Assembly (NCBI GenBank): GCA_900556055.1
Contig: USNJ01000007.1
Span: forward strand, 1-24,275
From: an uncultured Ruminococcus sp.
GTDB lineage: Bacteria; Bacillota; Clostridia; Oscillospirales; Ruminococcaceae
DNA length: 24,275 nt
Reading direction: 5' to 3'
The position numbers were made by a program, and so were the translations under genes. The notes beneath the pieces were generated by a model. That model ran no database searches. It was given only the letters and a program-made list of their open reading frames with translations, and was not told where the DNA came from. This document shows, one piece after another, positions 1 through 7,187 of the stretch. Each line of letters opens with the position of its first letter. Within the stretch, counting starts at the first letter, position 1.

Positions 1-27
1 TTTTCGGGGCTTTGTTAGGTTTGTATT

Positions 28-80
28 CTGCGGATATCGGGAAGTTTGATGGGTTCTGAACTGCGGATATCGGTTAGTTT
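28..80. repeat. Two-copy direct repeat, 33-bp period
   Basis: CTGCGGATATCGG occurs at 28-40 and again at 61-73. Similarity continues to the right (AGTTT at 42-46 and 76-80). The period is 33 bp. The left edge of the window could cut a longer array. The unit is too short, and the spacing too close, for a CRISPR. Confidence 0.55.
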
Positions 81-444
81 GCGACCTACCGCCGTTTCTT
101 GCGAAACGGTTGACCGATACATTATCGCCGTTCGGCGATGTTATCGGTCAAGCGCCGCATGCTATTGACGGTCTACACTTCTTATTTTGTTGTTTATGCT
201 ATGATGGACTCCTCTTCTTTGGTGCATGCGGCTTTTTTGATTTGCGGCTTTGTGCGGTGCATATGCTATGTGCGTTCCGTGTTTTGACTGACGCTTTTTT
301 CTTCTCTTTATGTCAGCGAATTTTTGACTGCTGCTTGCGGAGTTTCGCCCTTGCGAGGGCGACCAGCCCTTTCCAAAGCCAAAGGGCTGGACCCCAACGC
401 TTTTTCTTTTGGGTGCGGGTCTGTTGGTGCTGTTCACCTGAATA

Positions 445-481
445 TAAAAAGCAAAAGGAGAACCGCAAAAGCAGTTCTCCT
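445..481 (-). terminator. Minus-strand intrinsic terminator with no assigned gene
   Basis: Arms AGGAGAAC (456-463) and GTTCTCCT (474-481) form an 8-bp stem. On the minus strand it is followed by TTTTGCTTTTT. No gene on the minus strand ends just upstream of it (positions 482-720), so it may end an unrecognised small RNA or be a leftover. Confidence 0.6.
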
Positions 482-661
482 CATCAATCAAAACACTAAA
501 GTTACCTTTGCGCGGACGCATAACCATATCCAAAAGAATAATCGTCAGGCAAAATAACTATATACGATACTTTGTTACTGCGTTTATTTGTGCAATCATA
601 CAAATTAAATTTTGCAATGCAACAAATCACACTTTTTTTTGCACTAATTTATCGACAGGTC

Positions 662-690
662 TTTTAAAAGAGAAAAAAATGTGGTATAAT
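662..690 (+). promoter_or_regulatory. Probable promoter of the ECF sigma gene
   Basis: A perfect TATAAT (685-690) lies 47 bp upstream of the sigma-factor start. The best -35 at 17-bp spacing is weak (TTTTAA, 662-667), which fits an auxiliary activator or an overlapping autoregulatory ECF promoter. Neither was shown. Confidence 0.5.
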
Positions 691-737
691 GTCATTATCA
701 ATCTGTATTTTATATGCAGAACGAGGTGATATTCAGA

Positions 738-1274
738 ATGTTAAACAACTTTGCCGACTGCGTTAAAAAAGCCCGCGGCGGCGATGCCGATGCTTTCGCT
801 CAGCTTTACTCCCTTGTTTATAAGGACATGTACCGCATAGCCCTCTTCAACCTGAACAATGAGCATGACGCTTCAGACGTGGTCAGTGACACGGTTCTCG
901 ATGCGTTTAAGTCCATCAAAAATCTCCGAGATGAGAATGCGTTCAAATCATGGATCATGAAGATCCTGACTGCAAAGATAAATAATAAGCAGCGGGAATA
1001 TACAGAGATACGAAATGACCGTGAGGACCTGGACGACATTATCGGCACAGAAAAAGAAAAAGCCGAGGAGATGGACTTCAGCAGCAGTGAGCTGGCTGAT
1101 TGTTTCGGTAAACTCGATAAGGACGAAAGACTTGTGCTGTCATTGGGTATCGTTTCCGGTTACAGAAGCGACGAGATCGCCGCTATGACCGGTATGAACT
1201 CAAACACCGTCAGATCTAAGGCGGCAAGAGCCAAGATCAAGCTCAAAAAGCTTATGTCAGGCGGAAAACTTTAA
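738..1274 (+). CDS. ECF-type RNA polymerase sigma factor
   Basis: A sigma-70-family factor of the extracytoplasmic-function type, which would direct RNA polymerase to a small envelope- or stress-related regulon. From this start it is 178 residues, the usual ECF size. The N-terminal half has the region 2 pattern (DADAFAQLYSLVYKDMYRIA, then an acidic stretch with DASDVVSDTVLDAF and the FKSWIMKI segment). The C-terminal part has a region 4 helix-turn-helix (LDKDERLVLSL, SDEIAAMTGM, TVRSKAARAK). I chose the ATG at 738 because GAGGTGA (723-729) sits 8 nt before it, while the in-frame ATG at 714 has no ribosome binding site. A membrane-anchored protein gene follows after 17 nt, so the two are probably co-transcribed as a sigma/anti-sigma pair. 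The regulon and signal cannot be read from the sequence. Confidence 0.9.
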   Translation: MLNNFADCVKKARGGDADAFAQLYSLVYKDMYRIALFNLNNEHDASDVVSDTVLDAFKSIKNLRDENAFKSWIMKILTAKINNKQREYTEIRNDREDLDDIIGTEKEKAEEMDFSSSELADCFGKLDKDERLVLSLGIVSGYRSDEIAAMTGMNSNTVRSKAARAKIKLKKLMSGGKL

Positions 1275-1291
1275 GAAAGGAGGAAATCAGC

Positions 1292-3169
1292 ATGACATTT
1301 GAAGAAAGATTAGTCAAAATGGCAGGCGAAGTTGAGGTTCCCGATGAACTCTCTCCCGAAAATATTGCCCTTATGCTTAAAAAGAACTGCGGAACAGCTC
1401 AGTCCGACAGCAGAAATATAAAGATGACTGCGGGCGGTGCCGAAAAGAAAAATATTTCCGCAAAAACAGTGAAGAACAAAAGAAAGTATATTGCGATCAG
1501 ATCATTTGCCTGCGCTGCTGCGTGCGCCGCTCTTGTTACGGGAGTCTGGCTGTATAGGGACGGAAATGATGCGGATCAGGTCGTTTTAGGCGATCCCATC
1601 AGCTATGCAGACGTTAAACAGCCCGAAACCTACGGCGATCTTTATGGTTATATCCGCGATATCTACTTAAACGGCAGCTCTGAAAATGCTGCTTTTTCCA
1701 AGGCGGACGGATCTGCACCCGATGCCTCGGATCATGCGGATGATGTTTCCGAAGCTGATATTATCTGCTCTTCGGGAAACAGGATATTCTATATCAGAAA
1801 TGACACGCTCTATGTCTTCAACACGGAAAACGGTGTCTCCGAGCTGACAGAAAAATTACAGCAGGATGACATGACTCCCGTTGAAATGTTCGTTGACGGA
1901 GATAAGCTGGTTCTCGTTTCCATAGGCGATATGCTCGTAACGGAAACGTCCTCCTCGCCTGTCCCCTGCGTTACTGCCGATGTTTATAATATCGGTGCGG
2001 ATACGCTCGATAAAGCTTCAACTTTCACACAGGCAGGAAGCTATATGTCCTCGACTATGGTCGATGGCTCGGTTTATCTCGTTACAAGCTACGTGAAATA
2101 TCAGCACAGTCCCCTCGAAAATGAAACGGACCTCGATAACTTCGTTCCCGTTTATTTCGTAAACGGCGAAAAATCCCATGTTGCGGCGGAGGATATCATT
2201 ATCCCGTCGAACGCAAACAGCACTGATTACACCGTTATTTCGGGAATCAACTGCAGGTCGGGCAATGCCGAAGCTAAGGTATCAGCCGTTCTCGGAACTC
2301 CCGATTATGTTTACAGCTCCGCCGACAGGCTTTATGTCGCAGGTGTGGGCTTCAAGAATTCCGAATATACAGTTGTTACAAGCTTCGCTCTGACAAACGG
2401 CGCTCCGGTTTACCGTGCAAACGGTGCTGTTGAGGGTGCTATCATAACATCAGGAGGCATGGGCAGCAGAGACAACAGCCTTATGCTTGCCGCTGAAACG
2501 ACCGATGCTAAAACAAAAGAGGTTTCTTCGGCTATCTATATCCTGAATGATGATATGGTAGTTTCGGGAAGTGCAGGAAAGCTCCTCCCGGGCAAAAAAA
2601 TATCTAACGTCAGATTTGCCGACGGATGCGCTGCGCTTTATACTGACAGCACAGAGCCTGCGCTTACTGTCGATCTTACCAACGAGGCTGAGCCCGTTCA
2701 ATCGGACAAAACGCTTCTTCCTGCGGATTATGTAAAGTATTCCGCTGCACGTTCACTCGGCGTTCAGACCGTCACAAATGAGGACGGAACCGTTTCCCTG
2801 AAGCTCACTATGGCGGATACTTCAACAAATTCCGTTATCAATGAGCTTACGACAGAAAGCTTCCCCGACCTTCTCTCCGAGGCATTCACCGACAAAAAGG
2901 CGATCCTTGCCGACAGTGAGAACAGGATCATCGGCGTTCCGCTTTACAGCCACAATGAGTTCGGAACACGCTCCATTTACGCTGTATGGACATACGATGA
3001 TGAGGCAGGCTTCATATTCAAGGGACAGATCGAATACGCCGACCTCGATGACAGCACTGTTTTCCGCAGAGCCGCTGTAAACGGCGACGTTCTCTATGCA
3101 ATAGGCAACGGACGCATCGTTTCCGCAGAGCTTGAGGATCTCAAGGTAATAGACACACTTGAATTCTGA
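1292..3169 (+). CDS. Membrane-anchored beta-propeller protein, probable anti-sigma factor or sensor
   Basis: 625 residues. The first 66 or so are cytoplasmic in character and contain VPDELSPENIALML, a motif seen in putative anti-sigma proteins of related clostridia. One hydrophobic helix follows at about 68-88, preceded by basic residues (KNKRKY), so about 535 residues would lie outside. The exterior part resembles the bacterial secreted beta-propeller family, with repeats such as DIICSSGNRIFYIRNDTLYVFN and YSSADRLYVAG. A strong AAAGGAGG (1277-1283) precedes the ATG, 17 nt after the ECF sigma stop. Inference: the short inner domain holds the sigma factor and the outer propeller senses an envelope ligand or stress. 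No recognised anti-sigma zinc motif (HXXXCXXC) is present. The call as anti-sigma factor therefore rests on context. Confidence 0.8.
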   Translation: MTFEERLVKMAGEVEVPDELSPENIALMLKKNCGTAQSDSRNIKMTAGGAEKKNISAKTVKNKRKYIAIRSFACAAACAALVTGVWLYRDGNDADQVVLGDPISYADVKQPETYGDLYGYIRDIYLNGSSENAAFSKADGSAPDASDHADDVSEADIICSSGNRIFYIRNDTLYVFNTENGVSELTEKLQQDDMTPVEMFVDGDKLVLVSIGDMLVTETSSSPVPCVTADVYNIGADTLDKASTFTQAGSYMSSTMVDGSVYLVTSYVKYQHSPLENETDLDNFVPVYFVNGEKSHVAAEDIIIPSNANSTDYTVISGINCRSGNAEAKVSAVLGTPDYVYSSADRLYVAGVGFKNSEYTVVTSFALTNGAPVYRANGAVEGAIITSGGMGSRDNSLMLAAETTDAKTKEVSSAIYILNDDMVVSGSAGKLLPGKKISNVRFADGCAALYTDSTEPALTVDLTNEAEPVQSDKTLLPADYVKYSAARSLGVQTVTNEDGTVSLKLTMADTSTNSVINELTTESFPDLLSEAFTDKKAILADSENRIIGVPLYSHNEFGTRSIYAVWTYDDEAGFIFKGQIEYADLDDSTVFRRAAVNGDVLYAIGNGRIVSAELEDLKVIDTLEF

Positions 3170-3201
3170 TTTCTCAAATTTTCTCCTAAAAATATAATAG
3201 T

Positions 3202-3236
3202 AAAAACAGGGTACCGTTATTCGGCACCCTGTTTTT
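3202..3236. terminator. Bidirectional terminator between convergent genes
   Basis: AAAAACAGGGT (3202-3212) pairs with ACCCTGTTTTT (3226-3236), with an inner CCG/CGG pair. A-tracts and T-tracts flank both sides, so it can stop transcripts from both directions. The folA stop codon (3237-3235) lies in the base of the stem. Confidence 0.9.
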
Positions 3237-3726
3237 ATGCACGCTTATATGTGCAGAAGCGGAACTTTACTCCGTTATGCTCCTTTTCTTCGGACTGTTC
3301 GGCAAGCGTCCAGCCGTCCAGCTCATCGAAATCCGGGATATACGCATCAGCGTCCCTGCTCTCTGCGTCAACGACGGTTATCAGTGCCGTATCACATTCG
3401 GGGAGAAGAAGCTTATATATCTCCGCTCCGCCGATAACAAAAAGCTCATCATCGGGGATATCCTTCACCGCATCCTTCAGCTCATCGACAGATCTCACAT
3501 GAACCACGCCCTCGGGAAACTCTGCGTCCCTGCGTGACAGGACGATGTTCAGGCGGTTTTTCAGCGGCTGACCGTTCGGGAACGATTCAAGCGTTTTCCT
3601 GCCCATTATGACGGTCTTTCCCTTGGTCGTTTCACGGAAAAATTTCATGTCCTCGGGGATAGGAAACAGCAGATCTCCGCCCCTGCCTATCGCCCAGTTT
3701 TTATCGGCATTTACTATCAGCTTCAT
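3235..3726 (-). CDS. folA: Dihydrofolate reductase
   Basis: Reduces dihydrofolate to tetrahydrofolate with NADPH, supporting thymidylate, purine and methionine synthesis. It is 163 residues, the normal bacterial size. Visible family features are the N-terminal VNADKNWAIGRGGDLLF, the PEDMKFFRETT helix with the likely catalytic acid Asp26 (or Glu25), the NADPH-binding VIMGRKTLESFP (39-50), IVLSR (61-65) and FVIGGAEIY (96-104). I start at 3726 because the family begins at MKLIVNADKN and GGAG lies just upstream. The longer in-frame extension is the end of lexA. The gene begins 4 nt after the lexA stop, with its ribosome binding site overlapping that stop, so the two are translationally linked. 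Being downstream of lexA, folA would respond to lexA-operon expression. Confidence 0.95.
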   Translation of the reverse strand: MKLIVNADKNWAIGRGGDLLFPIPEDMKFFRETTKGKTVIMGRKTLESFPNGQPLKNRLNIVLSRRDAEFPEGVVHVRSVDELKDAVKDIPDDELFVIGGAEIYKLLLPECDTALITVVDAESRDADAYIPDFDELDGWTLAEQSEEKEHNGVKFRFCTYKRA

Positions 3727-3730
3727 TTTT

Positions 3731-4312
3731 TCACTCCATATAGCGGATAACGGCGATAACCTTGCCCAGTATACTGCAGTCATCGACGATTATCGGATCC
3801 ATAAAATCATTCTCGGGCTGAAGACGGTAATGTCCGTCCTCCTTATAGAAGGTCTTGACAGTTGCGCCCTCGCCGTCAACAAGACACGCTGCGATCGTAC
3901 CGTTCGGGACATAATCCATCTGCTCGATAACAACGATATCTCCGCTGAGAATACCTGCGTTTATCATGCTCTCGCCCCTTACATTGAGCGCAAAGAGCTG
4001 TCCCGCATAGTTTTTGTCGGGCTGGAACGATATGTAGTCGGTAATGTCCTCGATAGCCGTGATAGGCTCGCCTGCGGTTATCGTGCCGACAAGAGGCACC
4101 TTCATTGCACCCCTGCCCGCCAGTTTGACGGAACGGTTGCGTCCCGACATTTTTTCGAGAAGTCCCTCCTCGACCAGCTGATTTATATATCTGTGAGCCG
4201 TTGAGGTCGAGCGTATGCCGAGGTCGCTGCATATCTCACGTATTGAGGGCGGCACACCGTCCTGCGATTTGTCGCGTATATATTCGTAAACTTCCTTGAC
4301 CTTATCTTTCAT
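3731..4312 (-). CDS. lexA: LexA repressor, SOS regulator
   Basis: Represses DNA-damage genes and cleaves itself when RecA filaments form. The 193 residues show a winged-helix DNA-binding domain at 1-65 (PSIREICSDLGIRSTSTAHRYI is the helix-turn-helix) and a C-terminal S24 peptidase domain. The self-cleavage dipeptide is Ala80-Gly81 in VGTITAGEPI, the catalytic serine is Ser115 in RGESMINAG, and the catalytic lysine is Lys153 in GATVKTFYKEDG, so the protein appears intact. AGAAAGGA lies 8 nt before the ATG. It follows murC by 28 nt and precedes folA by 4 nt, an unusual neighbourhood, since lexA is often alone or beside repair genes. A 12-bp perfect palindrome lies just upstream of its ribosome binding site (see the separate entry). 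Confidence 0.96.
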   Translation of the reverse strand: MKDKVKEVYEYIRDKSQDGVPPSIREICSDLGIRSTSTAHRYINQLVEEGLLEKMSGRNRSVKLAGRGAMKVPLVGTITAGEPITAIEDITDYISFQPDKNYAGQLFALNVRGESMINAGILSGDIVVIEQMDYVPNGTIAACLVDGEGATVKTFYKEDGHYRLQPENDFMDPIIVDDCSILGKVIAVIRYME

Positions 4313-4328
4313 TCGTTTCGTCCTTTCT

Positions 4329-4340
4329 CCGCATATGCGG
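4329..4340. promoter_or_regulatory. 12-bp perfect palindrome in the murC-lexA gap
   Basis: CCGCATATGCGG lies between the murC stop and the lexA ribosome binding site. It could be a short RNA hairpin affecting lexA translation or a protein site. It does not match the usual Firmicute LexA box (GAAC-N4-GTTC). Confidence 0.3.
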
Positions 4341-5750
4341 TCATTTTTTTCCGAGCATCGAAATAAGCAGGCGTGCAGCCTTATAGCAGTCGCCGCAGCC
4401 CATAGTCAGCACCAGATCTCCCGGCTGAACATTCTCAGCGAGATATTCTGCGACAAGCTTCATATTTGCGTCATGCTCCTCTTCCTCGAACCAAACAGCA
4501 CCGTCTATCTTTGCGGCGAGGTCCTTGGTGTAGATATTGTATGTGTTCTTCTCCCTCGAACCCATTATCGAGGTCAGAACCACTCTGTCGGCTATTGAAA
4601 GTGCCTTTGCGAAATCGTCCAGCAGCATCGCCGTTCTTGAGAATGTGAACGGCTGGAACACTGCCCACACACGCTTGAAGCCCATGCCCATAGCGGCGGT
4701 CAGCGTCACTGTCAGCTCTGCGGGGTGATGTCCGTAATCATCGGCGATCGTTATGCCGTTTATCTCGGCGAGCTTCTCAAACCTGCGCTTTGCTCCCGTG
4801 AAATCAGCCATGCCCTTGACCAGCTGATCGGGTGTCAGTCCCGAAACTATCGCTGCGGCTGCGGCTGCAACGGCATTTGCGATATTATGATCTCCGGGGA
4901 TATTGAGCGTCAGATGAACAAGCTTTTTTCCCTTGTGCATAAGGTCGAATTCACGGCGCATAGGCGATATCACGGTGACATTCTCGGGATAGTAATCGTT
5001 CGTGCTGTTCATTCCGAATGTGACGATATTTTTGCCCGTGATGCCGCTGACAGCGGTCATTGAATTTTTGTCGTCACCGTTAACGATTATATTTTTTGTG
5101 GTGATTTCACAAAACTTATGAAATGATTTTATAATATTGTCCAGCGTTTTGAAGTAATCGAGATGGTCAGCGTCAACGTTCAGGATAACGGCTGTATCGG
5201 GTGCAAGCTTCAGGAAATGATCCATGAATTCGCATGCCTCGCAGACCATAGTGTCCGACTCTCCGCATCTTCCGCTTCCGCCGATGATCGGGAGCTTGCC
5301 GCCGATAACAGCGGAGATATCCCTGCCCGCTTCCATGAAGATCTGCGTGATAAGCGAGGTAACTGTGGTCTTTCCGTGAGTTCCGCAGACGCATATCGTG
5401 TCGCTGTACCACTTTGTGATAAGTCCCAGCAGATCGCTTCTCTCAATGACGGGAACGCCGCTTTTTCTTGCAGCGGCAAGCTCGGGATTATCCTCCATGA
5501 TCGCTGCGGTATGAACTATCAGGTCAGCACCCTCTATGTTCTCCGCCTTCTGTCCCAGAGTAACGGGAATGCCCATTTTACGTACTGCGTCGAGAGTTTC
5601 CGTCTCATTATTATCCGATCCTGTCAGGTAAAATCCCTTGGAATGGAGTATCTGTGCAAGCGGATACATACCCGATCCGCCGATGCCGATGAAATGAATA
5701 TGCTTTTTTCCTGCAAGAATTCCCATATTATAACCGTTAATAATATTCAA
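4341..5750 (-). CDS. murC: UDP-N-acetylmuramate--L-alanine ligase
   Basis: Adds L-alanine to UDP-MurNAc with ATP, the first peptide step of peptidoglycan synthesis, in the cytoplasm. About 470 residues, as usual for the family. Visible are the N-terminal nucleotide-binding loop HFIGIGGSGM, the ATP-binding GTHGKTT typical of Mur ligases, the central NVDADHLDYF and GDHNIANAVAA segments, and C-terminal DDYGHHPAEL with FQPFTFSRT. Start choice: AGGTG (5762-5758) is ideally placed for a TTG at 5750. The ATG at 5726, immediately before the conserved GILAGKKHIHFIG, has no ribosome binding site. A GTG at 5765 overlaps the Shine-Dalgarno. I prefer TTG, with 5726 possible. It heads the murC-lexA-folA operon. 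Confidence 0.94.
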   Translation of the reverse strand: MNIINGYNMGILAGKKHIHFIGIGGSGMYPLAQILHSKGFYLTGSDNNETETLDAVRKMGIPVTLGQKAENIEGADLIVHTAAIMEDNPELAAARKSGVPVIERSDLLGLITKWYSDTICVCGTHGKTTVTSLITQIFMEAGRDISAVIGGKLPIIGGSGRCGESDTMVCEACEFMDHFLKLAPDTAVILNVDADHLDYFKTLDNIIKSFHKFCEITTKNIIVNGDDKNSMTAVSGITGKNIVTFGMNSTNDYYPENVTVISPMRREFDLMHKGKKLVHLTLNIPGDHNIANAVAAAAAAIVSGLTPDQLVKGMADFTGAKRRFEKLAEINGITIADDYGHHPAELTVTLTAAMGMGFKRVWAVFQPFTFSRTAMLLDDFAKALSIADRVVLTSIMGSREKNTYNIYTKDLAAKIDGAVWFEEEEHDANMKLVAEYLAENVQPGDLVLTMGCGDCYKAARLLISMLGKK

Positions 5751-5817
5751 GAAAAAACACCTCACAAAGTTTAGAATAAATTCAGATAAAGCTTCTATAA
5801 ATATCCATAGGAAAATC

Positions 5818-5846
5818 AGTATAATTGTATTAAAGATGATTGGCAG
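5818..5846 (-). promoter_or_regulatory. Probable murC-operon promoter
   Basis: On the minus strand a -35 CTGCCA and a -10 TATACT are separated by 17 bp. The -10 lies about 68 bp upstream of the proposed murC start. The match is moderate. The 250-bp gap to spoVG also carries a plus-strand TATAAT at 5820-5825 with no good -35. Confidence 0.45.
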
Positions 5847-6019
5847 ATAAACGGCATTTATACGTTATATCCCGCTTTCCGCTATTCGTTTCGGTAAAAA
5901 TTCGGTCAAAGACCTGAATATTTCACACTGACTCTTGCCATACTATTTGTAAAGCGAGCTGCTGAATTACCGCAAATAACGCTGAACATCATCAATATTT
6001 TAAGGAGGACATTTATACA

Positions 6020-6346
6020 ATGGTTATTACAGACATTAAGATCAGAAAAATTATTCCCGACGGCCGCCTGAGAGCTGTTATCTCGATCACTATCGACAAT
6101 CAGCTGGCTATCCACGACATTAAGGTCGTTCAGGGCGATGAAAGACTTTTCGTTGCAATGCCCAGCAGAAAGGACGAGAACGGCGTATTCAGAGATATCG
6201 TTCATCCTATCTCCCCTGAGGCTCGTCAGCTCGTTGAATCCCAGATCCTTGAGGCTTACACACGCCACATTGAGCAGATGCAGGCTGAGCAGGAAGCTGA
6301 GGCACTTGAGCAGGCAAGCGCCCACAACACAAACGTTATTTACTGA
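6020..6346 (+). CDS. spoVG: SpoVG family regulator
   Basis: A small conserved regulator. In other Firmicutes SpoVG affects septation, sporulation timing, capsule and virulence genes, and binds nucleic acid. The 108 residues match the family closely from the start: MVITDIKIRKI, GRLRAVISITIDNQLAIHDIKV, LFVAMPSRKDENG, FRDIVHPISPEARQ. The C-terminus carries a Glu/Gln/Ala-rich helix (EQMQAEQEAEALEQAS), slightly longer than the B. subtilis protein. AAGGAGG (6002-6008) precedes the ATG. It is monocistronic, with a strong terminator. SpoVG also occurs in non-spore-formers, so it does not by itself prove sporulation. I could not find a convincing sigma-H promoter. Confidence 0.96.
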   Translation: MVITDIKIRKIIPDGRLRAVISITIDNQLAIHDIKVVQGDERLFVAMPSRKDENGVFRDIVHPISPEARQLVESQILEAYTRHIEQMQAEQEAEALEQASAHNTNVIY

Positions 6347-6365
6347 TCCTTTTATCGGATCTTTT

Positions 6366-6393
6366 CGGGAGTCCTTCGGGGCTCCCGTTTTTT
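6366..6393 (+). terminator. spoVG terminator
   Basis: CGGGAG (6366-6371) pairs with CTCCCG (6382-6387), with an inner TCC/GGG pair, followed by TTTTTT (6388-6393). A weaker GATCC/GGATC hairpin with TTTT (6345-6365) precedes it. The T-run overlaps the stop codon of the convergent Nudix gene. Confidence 0.9.
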
Positions 6394-6949
6394 ATTTCTT
6401 CAGAAAATCGGGATCGTTTTTCAGCAGACACCATGCCTTCAGCACTGCAACCTGCGTTTTTCCGTCCTTGATCTCGCCCGACATAACCATTTCGTAAGCC
6501 TTATCCATAGGCACGGACATCACGTCAAGGAATTCGTCCTCATCGAGATGCCGCTCGGAAAATGTAAGTCCCGCTGCAAGATACATATGAATTTTTTCCG
6601 TCAGATATGCGACAGATGGGTACATCACGCCGAGGTATTTGTAGATGCGGCAGTCTGCACCCGTTTCTTCGGAAAGCTCTCTTTTTCCGCATTCATAGTG
6701 ATCCTCGCCGGGGTTCAGCTTGCCTGCGGGGATCTCGATCAGCACTTCCTTGAAGGGATAGCGGAACTGCTTTACGAACAGGATCTCGCCGTTATCCGTA
6801 ATGGGGACAACGCACACGCCTCCCGAATGAACGACCAGCTCTCTTGTCGCCTCCATGCCGTTTTCCAGCTCGGCGGTATCCTTTCTGAGGTCGATTATCC
6901 TGCCTTTATAAATAAGCTCGGAACTGAGCGTTTTTTCCGAAAGATGCAT
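6392..6949 (-). CDS. Nudix hydrolase, ADP-ribose pyrophosphatase type
   Basis: Likely hydrolyses ADP-ribose or related nucleoside diphosphate sugars to AMP and sugar phosphate. The full Nudix signature is present (G-x5-E-x7-R-E-x2-E-E-x-G): in the longer reading frame Gly79, Glu85, Arg93-Glu94, Glu97-Glu98 and Gly100. Before it are the VVVHSGG-like strand (ELVVHSGGVCVVPI) and VKQFRYPFKEVLIEIPAGKL, diagnostic of the NudF/ADP-ribose subgroup. I start at the second ATG (6949, MHLSEKT, 185 residues) because AAGGA ends directly at the first ATG (6958), leaving no spacing there, and is 9 nt from the second. It has its own promoter at 7000-7028 and is divergent from the MFS gene. Confidence 0.93.
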   Translation of the reverse strand: MHLSEKTLSSELIYKGRIIDLRKDTAELENGMEATRELVVHSGGVCVVPITDNGEILFVKQFRYPFKEVLIEIPAGKLNPGEDHYECGKRELSEETGADCRIYKYLGVMYPSVAYLTEKIHMYLAAGLTFSERHLDEDEFLDVMSVPMDKAYEMVMSGEIKDGKTQVAVLKAWCLLKNDPDFLKK

Positions 6950-6999
6950 TATGATCATTCCTTTTCCGAAATTCAGAGCAACAAATGTTCTTATTTTAT

Positions 7000-7028
7000 A
7001 TTATAACACACGAATCGGACGATTACAA
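7000..7028 (-). promoter_or_regulatory. Nudix gene promoter
   Basis: Minus strand TTGTAA (7028-7023), 17-bp spacer and perfect TATAAT (7005-7000). The expected transcript start is near 6993, leaving a leader of about 44 nt. A near-palindrome, AACAAATGTTC (6980-6990), lies just after the start. Confidence 0.8.
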
Positions 7029-7105
7029 GGGTTTTTACCGATAATATATGAATTTTTTTAAAATTATTCCGTCAACAGCCGCAGATAAAATTCAAAAATA
7101 AGTCA

Positions 7106-7134
7106 TTGACAAAGCAATCCGCATAATATATAAT
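7106..7134 (+). promoter_or_regulatory. Consensus sigma-A promoter of the MFS gene
   Basis: Perfect TTGACA (7106-7111), 17-bp spacer and perfect TATAAT (7129-7134), with an A/T-rich upstream stretch. This is the ideal housekeeping promoter, so the gene should be strongly expressed unless repressed. Confidence 0.9.
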
Positions 7135-7187
7135 CAAACCGTGTAAACGATTTCTCACTCTGTTGACATACGAAAGGATATCGGAAA

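Larger units (their letters stand above)
1..660. other. Gene-free, hairpin-rich leading region
   Basis: I see no convincing gene here. The open frames on both strands lack ribosome binding sites, overlap one another and have arbitrary composition. What the stretch does hold is structure: a 7-bp hairpin (arms 92-98 and 103-109), a long hairpin (outer arms 111-119 and 142-150, inner arms 124-129 and 134-139), a 7-bp hairpin (345-351 with 356-362) directly followed by a 10-bp hairpin (363-372 with 381-390), and a terminator-like hairpin at 456-481. It may be a dispersed repeat or a structured RNA. Nothing in the sequence tells these apart. Confidence 0.5.

Noticed and set aside
28..80. Possible CRISPR array
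   Set aside because: Only two copies, a 13-20 bp unit with about 13-20 bp between; no cas genes.
110..557. Overlapping open frames on both strands (129, 123 and 77 codons)
   Set aside because: No ribosome binding sites, mutual overlap, odd composition, and the segment is made of hairpins and a terminator. Treated as non-coding.
714..737. Earlier ATG for the ECF sigma gene
   Set aside because: No Shine-Dalgarno before 714, and the GAGGTGA lies between the two ATGs, well placed for 738.
3608..5774. Plus-strand frames opposite lexA and murC (up to 203 codons)
   Set aside because: Both minus-strand genes are clear with intact catalytic motifs. The opposite frames are coding shadows.
5820..5825. 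Plus-strand TATAAT as the spoVG promoter
   Set aside because: No -35 at 16-18 bp and 195 bp from the spoVG start; the minus-strand murC promoter on the same bases is better.
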